64,000 nt of DNA from Dastarcus helophoroides (taxonomy: Eukaryota > Arthropoda > Insecta > Coleoptera > Bothrideridae): the NCBI GenBank assembly GCA_028583605.1, contig CM053329.1:17425955-17489954 (forward strand). The letters are read 5' to 3'. A program made the position numbers and the translations under genes. Below are positions 11,821-23,395 of this stretch, one piece after another. A model generated the notes under the pieces. It searched no databases, was not told the DNA's origin, and worked only from the letters and a program-made list of their open reading frames with translations. Within the stretch, counting starts at the first letter, position 1. Every line of letters begins with the position of its first letter.

Positions 11821-14700
11821 TTCAAGTTGGAATTAATGCCAAATGGTAAGGTCCACAAGCTTATAGTTGTGTAAAAAATTCAAGTTCCTAACTCAATTTA
11901 TTAAAAATATACAAACTTTCAAAGTTTATTTTGATACAGACCAGTGCTCATTAATTGATCATTTTTTTAAAGAGTTGATTGAATTCTCTTATTAAAACTT
12001 AAGTCAAAGAGTAAGGCTTGTAACAGCATACTCCAATAAAAAACTCAAGCTTCTAACTCAATTTACTAAAGACATATTGGCGTTCAAAATGTATTTTGAT
12101 ACAGATCAAGCTCTTTAATTGATCCACCTCTTTATCAAGAATAAATAAAGATATATCGCTGAAACTGATGTCGATTCATGAAGTATATAATCTTATACTC
12201 CTGTAAAAAATTCAAGTTCCTAACTCAATTTATTAAAAATATACAAACTTTCAAAGTTTATTTTGATACAGACCAGTGCTCATTAATTGACCATTTTTTT
12301 AAAGAGTTGATTGAATTCTCTTATTAAAACTTAAGTCAAAGAGTAAGTCCTGTAACAGCATACTCCAATAAAAAACTCAAGCTTCTCACTCAATTTACTA
12401 AAGACATATTGGCGTTCAAAATGTATTTTGATACAGATCAAGCTCTTTAATTGATCCACCTCTTTATCAAGAATAAATAAAGATATATCGCTGAAACTGA
12501 TGTCGATTCATGAAGTATATAATCTTATACTCCTGTAAAAAATTCAAGTTCCTAACTTAATTTATTAAAAATATACACACTTTCAAAGTTTATTTTGATA
12601 CAGACCAGTGCTCATTAATTGATCATTTTTTTAAAGAGTGGATTGAATTCTCTTATTAAAACTTAAGTCAAAGAGTAAGGCTTGTAACAGCATACTCCAA
12701 TAAAAAACTCAAGCTTCTAACTCAATTTACTAAAGACATATTGGCGTTCAAAATGTATTTTGATACAGATCAAGATCTTTAATGGATCCACCTCTTTATC
12801 AAGAATAAATAAAGATATATCGCTGAAACTGATGTCGATTCGTGAAGTATATAATCTTATACTCCTGTAAAAAATTCAAGTTCCTAACTCAATTTATTAA
12901 AAATATACACACTTTCAAAGTTTATTTTGATACAGACCAGTGCTCATTAATTGATCATTTTTTTAAAGAGTGGATTGAATTCTCTTATTAAAACTTAAGT
13001 CAAAGAGTAAGGACCTGTAACAGCATACTCCAATAAAAACTCAAGCTTCTCACTCAATTTACTAAAGACATATTGGCGTTCAAAATGTATTTTGATACAG
13101 ATCAAGCTCTTTAATTGATCCACCTCTTTATCAAGAATAAATAAAGATATATCGCTGAAACTGATGTCGATTCATGAAGTATATAATCTTATACTCCTGT
13201 AAAAAATTTAAGTTCCTAACTCAATTTATTAAAAATATGCACACTTTCAAAGTTTATTTTGATACAGACCAGTGCTCATTAATTGATCATTTTTTTAAAG
13301 AGTCGATTAAATTCTCTTATTAAAACTTAAGTCAAAGAGTAAGGCCTGTAACAGCATACTCCAATAAAAAACTCAAGCTTCTAACTCAATTTACTAAAGA
13401 TATATTGGCGTTTAAAATGTATTTTGATACAGATCAAGATCTTTAATTGATCCACCTCTTTATCAAGAATAAATAAAGATATATCGCTGAAACTGATGTC
13501 GATTCATGAAGTATATAATCTTATACTCCCTGTAAAAAATTCAAGTTCCTAACTCAATTTATTGCTTCAGTAACTGTAAAGTATTCTTTCTTAAAGACAT
13601 ATTGGCGTTAAAGTATTTTGTAAGATCAAGCTCTTTAATGATCCTCTTTTCAAGAAAAAAAAAATAAAATATTTTTTTTTTATTTGTAAAAAATTCAAGT
13701 TCCTAACTACAATTTATTAAAATATACCAAACTTTCAAAGTTTATTTTGATGACAGACCAGTGCTCATTAATTGATCATTTTTTTTAAAGAGTTGATTGA
13801 ATTCTCTTATTAAACTTAAGTCAAAGAGTAAGGCTTGTAACAGCATACTCCAAGTAAAAAACTCAAGCTTCTAACTCAATTTACTAAAGACATATTGGCG
13901 TTCAAAATGTATTTTGATACAGATCAAGCTCTTTAATTGATCCACCTCTTTATCAAGAATAAATAAAGATATATCGCTGAAACTGATGTCGATTCATGAA
14001 GTATATAATCTTATACTCCTGTAAAAAATTCAAGTTCCTAACTCAATTTATTAAAAATATACACACTTTCAAAGTTTATTTTGATACAGACCAGTGCTCA
14101 TTAATTGATCATTTTTTTAAAGAGTGATTGAATTCTCTTATTAAAACTTAAGTCAAAGAGTAAGTCTTGTAACAGCATACTCCAATAAAAAACTCAAGCT
14201 TCTAACTCAATTTACTAAAGACATATTGGCGTTCAAAATGTATTTTGATACAGATCAAGCTCTTTAATTGATCCACCTCTTTATCAAGAATAAATAAAGA
14301 TATATCGCTGAAACTGATGTCGATTCATGAAGTATATAATCTTATACTCCTGTAAAAAATTCAAGTTCCTAACTCAATTTATTAAAAATATACACACTTT
14401 CAAAGTTTATTTTGATACAGACCAGTGCTCATTAATTGATCATTTTTTTAAAGAGTGGATTGAATTCTCTTATTAAAACTTAAGTCAAAGAGTAAGGCTT
14501 GTAACAGCATACTCCAATAAAAAACTCAAGCTTCTAACTCAATTTACTAAAGACATATTGGCGTTCAAAATGTATTTTGATACAGATCAAGCTCTTTAAT
14601 TGATCCACCTCTTTATCAAGAATAAATAAAGATATATCGCTGAAACTGATGTCGATTCATGAAGTATATAATCTTATACTCCTGTAAAAAATTTAAGCTT
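11821..14700 (+). repeat. 332-bp higher-order satellite array
   Basis: GACCAGTGCTC recurs at 11939, 12271, 12603, 12935 and 13267 (spacing exactly 332), then 13756, 14089 and 14420. Each 332-bp unit is a dimer: one monomer has TTTTGATACAGACCAGTGCT, the other TTTTGATACAGATCAAGCTC. Units differ by only a few bases. The half-unit length, about 166 bp, matches the other subfamilies. The strong uniformity points to recent unequal exchange or rolling amplification. Confidence 0.95.
13560..13870 (+). repeat. Aberrant unit with scattered single-base indels
   Basis: Inside the otherwise uniform array the phase breaks (489 bp between boxes instead of 332). Relative to neighbours the sequence has scattered single-base indels (AACTACAATTT for AACTCAATTT, TTGATGACAGACC for TTGATACAGACC, CTCCAAGTAAAAA for CTCCAATAAAAAA), a compressed half-unit, and a run of A then T near 13656-13684. 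The pattern looks more like a poorly resolved assembly junction than natural divergence. Confidence 0.65.
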
Positions 14701-15777
14701 CTAACTCAATTCACCAAAAAGATAGGGGCTTTTAAAATGTATTTTTATACAGACCAGTAATCCAGTGCTCAGTAACTGATCATCTCTTTCTTAAGAACAG
14801 GTAAAGGTGTCAATTAAAGTTACTGTCAAAGAGTAAGGCCTTTAACGTCATATTCTAGTAAAAAATTCAAGCTTCTAACTCAATTCACTAAAGAGTTACT
14901 GGCTTTCAAAGTGTATTTTGATATAAGTCAGGCTCTTCAATTGATCCATTTCTTTCTCAAAAATGAGTAAAGTTGCGTCATTGAAATTAGTGTCATTTAA
15001 TAAAGTGTATAACCATAAAACCATGCAAGAAATTCAAGCTTCTAACTCAATTCACTGAAGACATACTGGCGTTCAAAATGTATTTTGATACAGATCAAGG
15101 TCTTTAATTGATTCATCTCTTTATCAAGAATGGATAAAGTTGTATCGCTGAAACTAATGTCAGATTTATGAAGTATATAATCTTAAACTCCTGTAAAAAA
15201 TTTAAGCGTGTAACTCAATTCACCAGAAAGATAGGGCTTTTAAAATGTATTTTCATACAGACCAGTAATCCAGTGCTGAGTAACTAATCATCTCTTTCCT
15301 AAGAATAAAGTTGTCTTATTAAAATTATCGTCAAAGAGAAATGCCTTTAACCTCATACTACAGTAAAAAATTCAAGCTTCTAACTCAATTCACTAACGAG
15401 GTACTGGCTTTCAAATTGTATTTTGATATAAATCAGGTTCTTCAATTGATCCATTTCTTTCTCAAAAATGAGTAAAGTTGTGTCATTAAAACTAGTGTCA
15501 ACTAATAAAGTGTATAACCATAAAACCATGTAAGAAATTTAAGCTCCTAACTCAATTTGCTGAAAAGATACGGGTTTTCGAAACATATTTTGATACAGAC
15601 CACTGCTCATTATACAATTATATCTTTCTTAAGAATGGATAGTGTTATCTTATTGGAATCAATGCCAAAGAGGGAGGCCTGTAACCGTTTATTCCAATAA
15701 AAAATTTAACCTTTTAACTCAATTAATTAAAATGATATTGGATTTGAAAGAGTATTTTGTTAAGGATCAAACTTCAT

Positions 15778-15918
15778 TTATTAAACTTTATTAACCATCA
15801 AAATGCAATAGATATTAAATTATCCACAACGTGGAATTTTTAATATCTGTTTCATTTTGATCGTTAATAAAGTTTAATAGTTATGAATATTAAATAATTC
15901 CACGAAGTGAGGGTTGAA
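15778..15918. mobile_element. Palindromic element fragment (TATTAAACTTTATTAAC family)
   Basis: A near-perfect hairpin: TATTAAACTTTATTAACCAT at the left pairs with the sequence ending GTTAATAAAGTTTAATAG near 15880, with the fold at TCCAC-AAC-GTGGA. It is followed by AATTCCACGAAGTGAGGGTT, the complement of the end (CCCTTACTTCGTGGAATT) of the elements at 49443-50128. It is thus a deleted, folded-back copy of that family, placed directly beside the cox3 fragment inside a satellite monomer. Confidence 0.75.
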
Positions 15919-15933
15919 AATGTCAATTATTTA

Positions 15934-16057
15934 AAAATTGGAGAAGTGATTTTTATAAAGTCGAATTAAACAAATTAATAAAAATGTTGTTCCAATAATA
16001 ACATGTAAACCATGAAATCCTGTTGCTATAAAAAAAGAAGATCCATAAACAGAATCC
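15934..16057 (-). pseudogene. cox3: Nuclear mitochondrial fragment: cytochrome c oxidase subunit III
   Basis: The minus strand encodes about 41 residues starting DSVYGSSFF and containing [19 protein letters not shown], ending at NHFSNF. This is a conserved stretch of mitochondrial COX3, the inner-membrane subunit of cytochrome c oxidase. Full proteins are about 260 residues, so this is a small internal piece. The codon before ATGFHG is ATA: isoleucine in the nuclear code but methionine in the invertebrate mitochondrial code, and methionine is the usual residue there. That supports mitochondrial origin. The frame continues by chance into satellite DNA at its 5' side, and a stop follows the last matching residue. 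It cannot make a functional protein. Confidence 0.93.
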
Positions 16058-19000
16058 ATTTGTTTCTCAAGAATGAATAAAGTTCTATTGTTCAAACTAA
16101 TGTCAACTAATAAAGTGTTCAAGCTTATAGCACTGTCAGAAATTCTAGCCCCTAACTTAATTTACTAAAAAGATACCGGCTTTCAAAATATATTTTGATA
16201 CAGACCAGCACTTATTTATTGATCATCTCATTTTTAAGAACAGCTGAAGTTGTCTTGTCAAAACTAGTCCTAATTAATAAGGTCTTTACCCTAATAATTC
16301 CGCAAAATAAATAATTCTGTTTCAATTCAAGCTTTCACCTCAATTTGCTTTAAAATATACGCGGTTTTAAAGAATATTTTGATACAGACGAGTGCTAATT
16401 GATCATCTCGTTCTGACGAACAGCGACAGTCATCTTATTAAAACTTATGTCACCTAATAAGGTCTTTAGCTTTATAATTATTTTAAAAATTCAAGCTTCT
16501 AACTCAAAACACTAAAAATATACTTTTGTTAAAACGTATTTTGATAGAAACAGTTCTTTGATACAGGTAGTATTTTGATACAGACATTTTATTGATTGAT
16601 ATTTTTCAAGGCTTAGATGCAGATCTATTTTAAAAATAACGTCAATCTTTACTTTATTTTGATACAGATAAACCTCTTTTATTGATCTATTTCTTTCTCA
16701 AGAATAAATAAAGTTGATTCGTTAAAACTAATGTCAACTAATAAAACGTACAACCGTATAGATATTTAAAAAATTCAAGCTCTTAGCTTGAGAGATACTG
16801 GCTTTCAAAATCTATTTTGATACAGACCAGCACCTATTAATTGATCATTCATTCTTAAGAGCAGCTGAAGTTGTCTTGTCTAGTCTAAATTAATAAAGCC
16901 TTTACCTTAATAATCTTGTAAAATATTTAAGCTTTCAACTCAATTCGCTTAGAATATACAGGCTTTCAAAGAATATTTTGATACAGACGAAGGAATATTT
17001 TGATACAGACGAGTGCACACTAATTCATCATTTCTTTCTGACGAACAGAGATGGTTATCTTATTGAAACTTATGTCAAATAATAAGGTCCTTAGCCTCAT
17101 ACTGATGTTAAAAATTTAAGCTTCCAAATTAAGTCACCAAAAAGATACTTCCGTCAAAGCGTATTTTGATACAAACAGTCTTTTGATACAGGTACTATTT
17201 TGATACAGGTACTATTTTGATACAGACATTTTATTGATTGATCTCTTTCAAGGCTTAGATGCAGATCTATTTTGAAACTAACGTCAAATAGTAGGGTCGT
17301 TACTCTATTTTGATACAGATCAACCTCTTTAATTGATCCATTTATTTCTCAAGAATAAATAAAGTTCAATCGTTAAAACTAGTGTCAACTAATAAGGCGT
17401 ATAACCGTACAGACTTGTAAGGAATTTAGGCGCTTATCTTAAAAGATACTGGCTTTCAAAATGTATTTTGATACAGACCAGCACTTATTAATTGATCATC
17501 TTATTCTTAAGAGCAGCTGAAGTTGTCTTATTAAATTAGTCTTAGTAAATAAAGTCTTTACCTTAATAATCCTGTAAAAAAATTCAAGCTTTCAACTCAA
17601 TTCCCTTAAAATATGGAGGCTTTCAAAGAATATTTTGATACAGACGAGTGCACATTAATTAATCATCTCTTTCTGACGAACAGAGACGGTTATCTTATTG
17701 AAACTTATGTCAGGTAATAAGGTCTTTAGCCTCATAATCATGTTAAAAATTCAAGCTTCCAAATTAAGTTACTAAAAAGATACTTTCGTCAAAGCGTATT
17801 TTGAAAGAAACATTTTTTTGATACAGGTACTACTTTGATACAGACACTCATTGATTGATCTTTTTCAAGGATTAGATGCCCATCTATTTTGAAACTAACG
17901 TCAAAAAGTAGGGTCTTTACTGTATTTTGATACAGATTAACCTCTTTAATTGATCCATTTATTTCTCAAGAAAAAATAAAGTTGAATCGTTAAAACTAGT
18001 GTCAATTAATAAGGCGTATAACCGTACAGACTTGTAAGGAATTTAAGCGCTTATCTTAAAAGATACTGGTTTTCAAATTGTATTTTGATACAGACCAGTA
18101 CTTATTAATTGTTCATCTTATTCTTAAGAGCAGCTGAAGTTGTCCAGACATAATATTGATTGATATTTTTCAAGGATAAGATGCAGATCTATTTTAAACT
18201 AACGTCAAATAGTAGGATCCTTGCTGTATTTTGATACAGATCAGCTCCTTTAAATGATCCATTTCTTTCTCAAGAATAAATAAAGTTAAATCGTTAAAAC
18301 TAATGTCAACTAGTAAGGCATATAATCGTATAGCCCTGTGAGGAATTCAAGCTCTAACTTAAAAGATACTGGCTTTTTTGATACAGGCAAATTTTGATAC
18401 AGACCAGCACTTATTTCTTTCTCAAGAGCAGCTGAAGTTGTTTTTTTAAATTAGTCTTAATTAATATGGTCTTTACCTTAATAATCCTGTAAAAAAATTC
18501 AGGCTTAAAATATACAGGCTTTCAAAGAATATTTTGATACAGACGAGTGCACCCTTATTGATCACCTCTTTCTGACGAACAGAGACGGTTATTTTATTGA
18601 AACTTATGTCAAATAATAAGATCTTTGACCTCATAATCATGTTAAAAATTCAAGCTTCCAAATTAAGTCACTAAAAGGATACTTCTGTCAAAGCGTATTT
18701 TGATACAAACAGTTTTTTGATACAGGTACTCTTTTTATACAGACATATTATTGATTGATATTTTTCAAGGATAAGATGCAGATCTATTTTAAACTAACGT
18801 CAAATAGTAGGGTCCTTGCTGTATTTTGATACAGATCAGCTTTTTTAAATGATCCATTTCTTTCTCAAGAATAAATAAAGTTAAATCGTTAAAACTAATG
18901 TCAGCTAATAAGGCATATAATCGTATAGCCCTGTGAGGAATTCAAGCTCTAACCTAAAAGATACTGGCTTTTTTGATACAGGCAAATTTTGATACAGACG

Positions 19001-20073
19001 AGTACTTATTAGTTGGTCAGCTCTTTCTTAAAAGCAGCTGAAGTTGTCTTTTTAAATTAGTCTTAATTAATATGGTCTTTACCTTAATAATCCCGTAAAA
19101 AAATTCAAGCTTAAAATATACAGGCTGTCAAAGAATATTTTGATACAGACGAGTGCACACTAACTGATCATCTCTTTCTAATGAACAGAGACGGTTATCT
19201 TATTGAAATTTATGTCAAATAATAAGGTCTTTAGCTTTATAATCATGTTAAAAATTCAAGCTTCCAAATTAAGTCACTAAAAAGATACTTTCGTCAAAGC
19301 GTATTTTGATACAAACATTTTTTTGATACAGGTACTACTTTGATACAGACACTGCATTGATCTTTTCCAAGGATAAGATGCAGATCTATTTCCAACGTCA
19401 AATAGTAGGGTCTTTACTGTATTTTGATACAGATCAGCTTCTTTAAATGATCCATTTATTTCTCAAGAATAAATAATGTTGAATCGTTAAAATTAAGGTC
19501 AACTAATAAGGCGTATAACCGTATAGACCTGTAGAAAATTCTAGCTCTTAACTTAGAAGATACTGGCTTTTAAAATGTATTTTGATACAGACCAGCACTT
19601 ATTAATTGATCATCTCATTCTTAAGAGCAGCTCAAGTTGCCTTGTTAAATTAGTCTAAATTATTAAGGTCTTTACCTTAATAATCCTGTGAAAAAATTCA
19701 AGCTTTCAACTCAATTCGCTTAAAATGTACAGGCTTTTAAATGATATTTTGATACAGACAAGGGCACACAAATTGATCATCTCTTTCTGACGAACAAAGA
19801 CAGTTATCTTATTGAAACTTATGTCAAATAATAAGGTCTTTAGCTTCATAATCATGTTAAAAATTCAAGCTTTCAATTCACTTAAAAGATATGGGCTTTC
19901 AAGCGTATTTTGATACAGACGAGTGCTCACTAATTGATTATCTCTTTCTAACGAACGGATACAGCTGTCTTATTTAAATTTATGTTAAATAATAAAATCT
20001 TTAGTCTCATAGTCCTCTAAAAAATTCAAGCTTCTAACTCAATTTACTAAAAGGATTCTACCTTTTAAAGCGC

Positions 20074-20160
20074 ATTTTGATACAGACCACTGTTGATTGA
20101 TCTTTGTTTGAGGAGTATTTTGATACAGACCACTGTTGATTGATCTTTGTTTGAGGAGTA
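20074..20160 (+). repeat. 43-bp exact tandem duplication starting at the satellite box
   Basis: The segment starting ATTTTGATACAGACCACTG near 20074 is repeated at about 20117, each copy ending GTTTGAGGAGT. It marks the right edge of the satellite domain and is another duplication with its breakpoint at the box. Confidence 0.85.
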
Positions 20161-20200
20161 TTTTGAAACCAACGTCATATAGGTTTTTAGCATCATGTGA

Positions 20201-22219
20201 GTGGTATTTGCCTTTTATATACAAACATAGATTACTTTAAAAATAATTCTGGCCTGATGTCAAAAAAATACTGCTTTGAATGCGTACAATCTAAGTCGCC
20301 TCCTCATTTAAAAATCCATCCCTGTTGCAAGTGAAATACGGTCCTGGATGATAAGATCACATTACCCTTCGAGAAGGGAGTTGTGTTTACGACATCACGC
20401 AACGGGTTGATTGCTTTCCGACGAAAATGGCTGAGGGAGTGATCTTTTGAGAGCTCCAGTCATTATTTGCTCAGGCTCATCAACCAAAACGGTGTCCTTA
20501 TCGCAGAATCTCATAGCCTACGTGACCCTGATACCGAACGCTTACTCGATTATTGCTTTCGTTTAACTATCGCCGGCGATTGATTGGATTCACGAAGCAA
20601 TTAAGTATGCATCAGCGTAATATTTTTACGACCTTTTGCCCTCTCGGAACCTAATAAGAAAAACAGACAACGTCAGGTGGAAGAATCCTTTTAACTGGAA
20701 TCCAATGTTTTAGGAAATCCTAAAACATTGGATGTTTTAGCTGCAGACGATGCGACGGAAAGTTGAAAATTTGCAAAGTTTCTTTCTCCTACTCTTTCGA
20801 GATTCCCCAAGTAGTAAAGAATACTTTCTAATGGGGATAAAGCCGATACGAAATCACGTCTAATGGTTACCAAGCATTTAAACGTCTGCAGTAAAACAAA
20901 AGTTATTAATGCATTTAAAAGGTTTTACAGTAGAATGGTATTTACTTATTGTCATGGTGTTTTCCAACGCGGTAATTGCCGTCGTAAAAGCAAGGGGAGC
21001 ATTTCAGGCGTATTGGTCTGAAAACTTTTAATAAACACGCATTTAAACCTCGGTTTGTGAAGGGTGAATTATTACCGCCGGCCGCAGGTTCTGGAAATTT
21101 TCCCATTTTACAGTTTTCAGGCATTTTATAGAATGTCGAACCACCAAACTAACTTTGGTTAGAATTCTGATGATGCACTTGACGTACGTATGTACACAAT
21201 CGTCAAGAAGCTTTCGTCAGCAGAAAACTAACTTTAATTAGCTTTTCTTGTGACCGGTACGTTGTTTTATTTATGTCGAAAGCGGAGGCTATTCAATCGC
21301 ATCTTCTACTATATGTAGTTCTAAATGGTACATACGGTGGCCTTAAGCGAAATTTTGCCAATTAAAAGGATTTTTTGCGCCAGCGGATAATTTGTGATAA
21401 TTCCAAGGCGAATAAACTTCATTTTATTGCCTCAGCCGATACCCAATCCTTAAAAAAAAAACCGAGTTACACGTAATAAGCGAATAACTGTAGAGATGCG
21501 ATAAAACTAACATCCTTGTGTTAAAGAAAAATAAACTCACTTTATGGCATATTTAATGGGGTTTAAAGTTGTCAACACGGAATAAATTGGTCGTTCATTG
21601 GACATAAATTTAATGCACCTTGTTTAAACTTGTGCAAATCTTGCTCTTATTTTTCTACAATACCGGAGTAAACCTAATTGCCCAAAATGTACGACTGTCA
21701 ACGAATTAAACTCGTAGAAAGGGGCAACATTGTCGGATCTAGTGACAGCCATGTGAACAAAACGTTACGGCCGAGATAATCTACTGAAATGTGACCTAGC
21801 ATGGTGGAGCTTGGGTCATTCTTCCATCTTAAATGTCAGCCGTTATGAAAATAAAACCGATTTATTGCCGGAGGGACTCCGCCTTTAAAATTTGTAGTCC
21901 ATTGTCACGTCCGACGTGTCAGAAAAAAAAATCTGACGAAAAGAGATAATACAAAAAAATAACAGGAGTCGGCAATATTTTACAGTGACCTCCCAAGGTG
22001 TTTAACAATGGGAGAAGGTTTTCATAACTAAATTTTTTGGTTCTCGGTTGAGTGAGATGGTTTTTGTTTTATATTTGGACCCTTGGGATTCACACGATAT
22101 CTTTGACGTGATCTAAAAGTGACATTCTTTAAACGACTTCATTCGATCGAAGTGGCCCTTTGAAAAGAACTTACTGGGGCAAATCTGTTAACCTTTGCCG
22201 AGTTTTGGATAATTCAACT
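20201..22219. other. Unique region, no gene recognised
   Basis: Sequence with moderate GC and CpG and no tandem structure. Frames on the minus strand at 20691-20873 and 20942-21124 show no family features, and I see no RNA gene. The main structural feature is the palindrome at 20701-20732. This is the longest stretch of ordinary-looking single-copy DNA in the left half. Confidence 0.5.
20701..20732. other. Perfect 15-bp-arm palindrome
   Basis: TCCAATGTTTTAGGA, AA, TCCTAAAACATTGGA. The arms match without error and the two-base centre leaves essentially no loop. It could be a cruciform, a protein-binding palindrome or a folded-back remnant. There is no T-run, and a bacterial-type terminator would not be expected here. 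Confidence 0.85.
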
Positions 22220-23170
22220 TTTTTTTTTTGACTCTAAACTCCAAATTTCGACACTTGATTCTTAATTTCGACTTTAGATAAATTCGACTTTAAGTAAAAT
22301 GTGTCTAGTGTCGAAATTTTCGACATTAGACACTGACTGTTTCAATTTTAACATTTCTGCTTCATTTCTAAAAATTTGACTTGCGCTCCATTATTTTGAA
22401 ATTTTTTCAGATTTTATTCTTTCGTTATTTTTTGGTCCCTTTCCTTTCGACATTAATCTTTTACATTCGGGAATTTAAAGTTACTATTTGAGCTTGCAAT
22501 TTCTATTCTCTTCCTGATATTGCAACTTTAAATAAAAAGGTTCGACTTCTTATAAAAATCCTTAGTTTTTTGTCTAAATTTCAATTTGACTTAATCTTCC
22601 GAAATTAAAACAAAAATATCGAGTATTTTTTAATATAAAATATAAAAAAATATAAAAGTTTACGAGTATTTTTTTGAATATGTTCACTTTTATTTACTTT
22701 TAGGTGTGCAAGTTTCTCTTTTTTTTTCGTTTAATATGCGTTTCTAATTTCAAAATTTTGACTCGTTTCGAGAAATTTCGAGTGTAAACTTTTACATTGC
22801 TTTCAAATTCGACTTTGAACGCGATTTCTAATTGTTACCAAAAAACGCGATTTCTAATTGTTACCAATAATTTTGAATCTTTTCGAAATTTCTAATGTTA
22901 AAATTTGGGGGTAGCAATTTTTACTTAAAAAATTTTGAAGCTCCCGAAATATTTTCTTAAAATTCATAATTTACGTTCTGTTTTTTTTTTAAATTCTAAC
23001 CTTTTCCAGAGGTTTGGATTCTTTTTCAAAATTTTTTCGTTAATTTTTGTGTCAGTTAAACGTTCTTGTTTTGGGTTTGGAATTATTCTCGTTTTTATAA
23101 AATCAGAATTATTTTCTTTCACATATTTTTCATAATAAGTTTATACTCTCAAGTTTTTTATTTTTCTTAT
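22220..23170. repeat. T-rich degenerate repeat
   Basis: Irregular repetition of TTTCGACTTT- and AAATTTCGAC-like words, the reverse-complement style of the A-rich field that dominates the centre of the window. A near-perfect palindrome lies at 22301-22333 (arms GTGTCTAGTGTCGAA and TTCGACATTAGACAC, one mismatch). The frame at 22935-23135 is Phe/Leu-rich because of T-richness and is not considered a gene. Confidence 0.6.
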
Positions 23171-23179
23171 ATTTTCAGT

Positions 23180-23395
23180 TGCATTTTGATAGAAGGGTGT
23201 CGCGTCACCAACACGCTAATTGGCATTCTCTTATGTTAATAGCACTGTGTAGCTATAAGTAAAATGGGTAATAGAGTTAAAAAAAATGGGTGATCTCTCC
23301 GGGGTTCGAACCTATGGGTGATCGTCTCCGGGGTTCGAACCTGCGACCTATTACATGGATTTGTCGCCATAACCATCTGTGCTAGAGTCTTATTA
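23180..23395 (-). mobile_element. tRNA-derived SINE
   Basis: Read on the minus strand from about 23391, TAGCACAGATGG matches an RNA polymerase III A box, and about 40 bp later GGTTCGAACCC matches a B box. The B-box part (GGTTCGAACCCCGGAGA plus GATCACCCA) is present twice in tandem (plus strand 23287-23313 and 23315-23342). Eight Ts follow on the minus strand (plus 23279-23286), a good polymerase III terminator. The further sequence to about 23180 could be the non-tRNA body. The tRNA fold is imperfect and I cannot assign an anticodon, so I call it a SINE head, not a working tRNA gene. Confidence 0.7.

Larger units (their letters stand above)
14701..20200 (+). repeat. Diverged right flank of the satellite, with box duplications
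   Basis: Monomers keep TTTTGATACAGACCAG or TTTTGATACAGACGAG, while the rest is much more variable than at 11821-14700. Recurring internal phrases are TTAATTGATCATCTC, AAGAGCAGCTGAAGTTGTC and AATTCAAGCTTC. A larger cycle of several monomer types recurs from about 16540 to 19850, roughly every 600-700 bp. The box itself is locally multiplied near 16545-16590, 16975-17020, 17160-17225, 18370-18405 and 19310-19345. Confidence 0.85.

Noticed and set aside
11821..14700. CRISPR-like array (regular repeats)
   Set aside because: The whole 332-bp unit is repeated, spacers included, with no short repeat/variable spacer pattern. It is an animal satellite.
15931..16122. Intact small membrane protein gene
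   Set aside because: The protein-like part is an internal COX3 fragment; the N-terminal 20 or so residues come from satellite DNA.
23311..23391. Functional tRNA gene
   Set aside because: A and B boxes are present, but the acceptor and anticodon stems do not form convincingly and the B-box part is duplicated, so a SINE is more likely.
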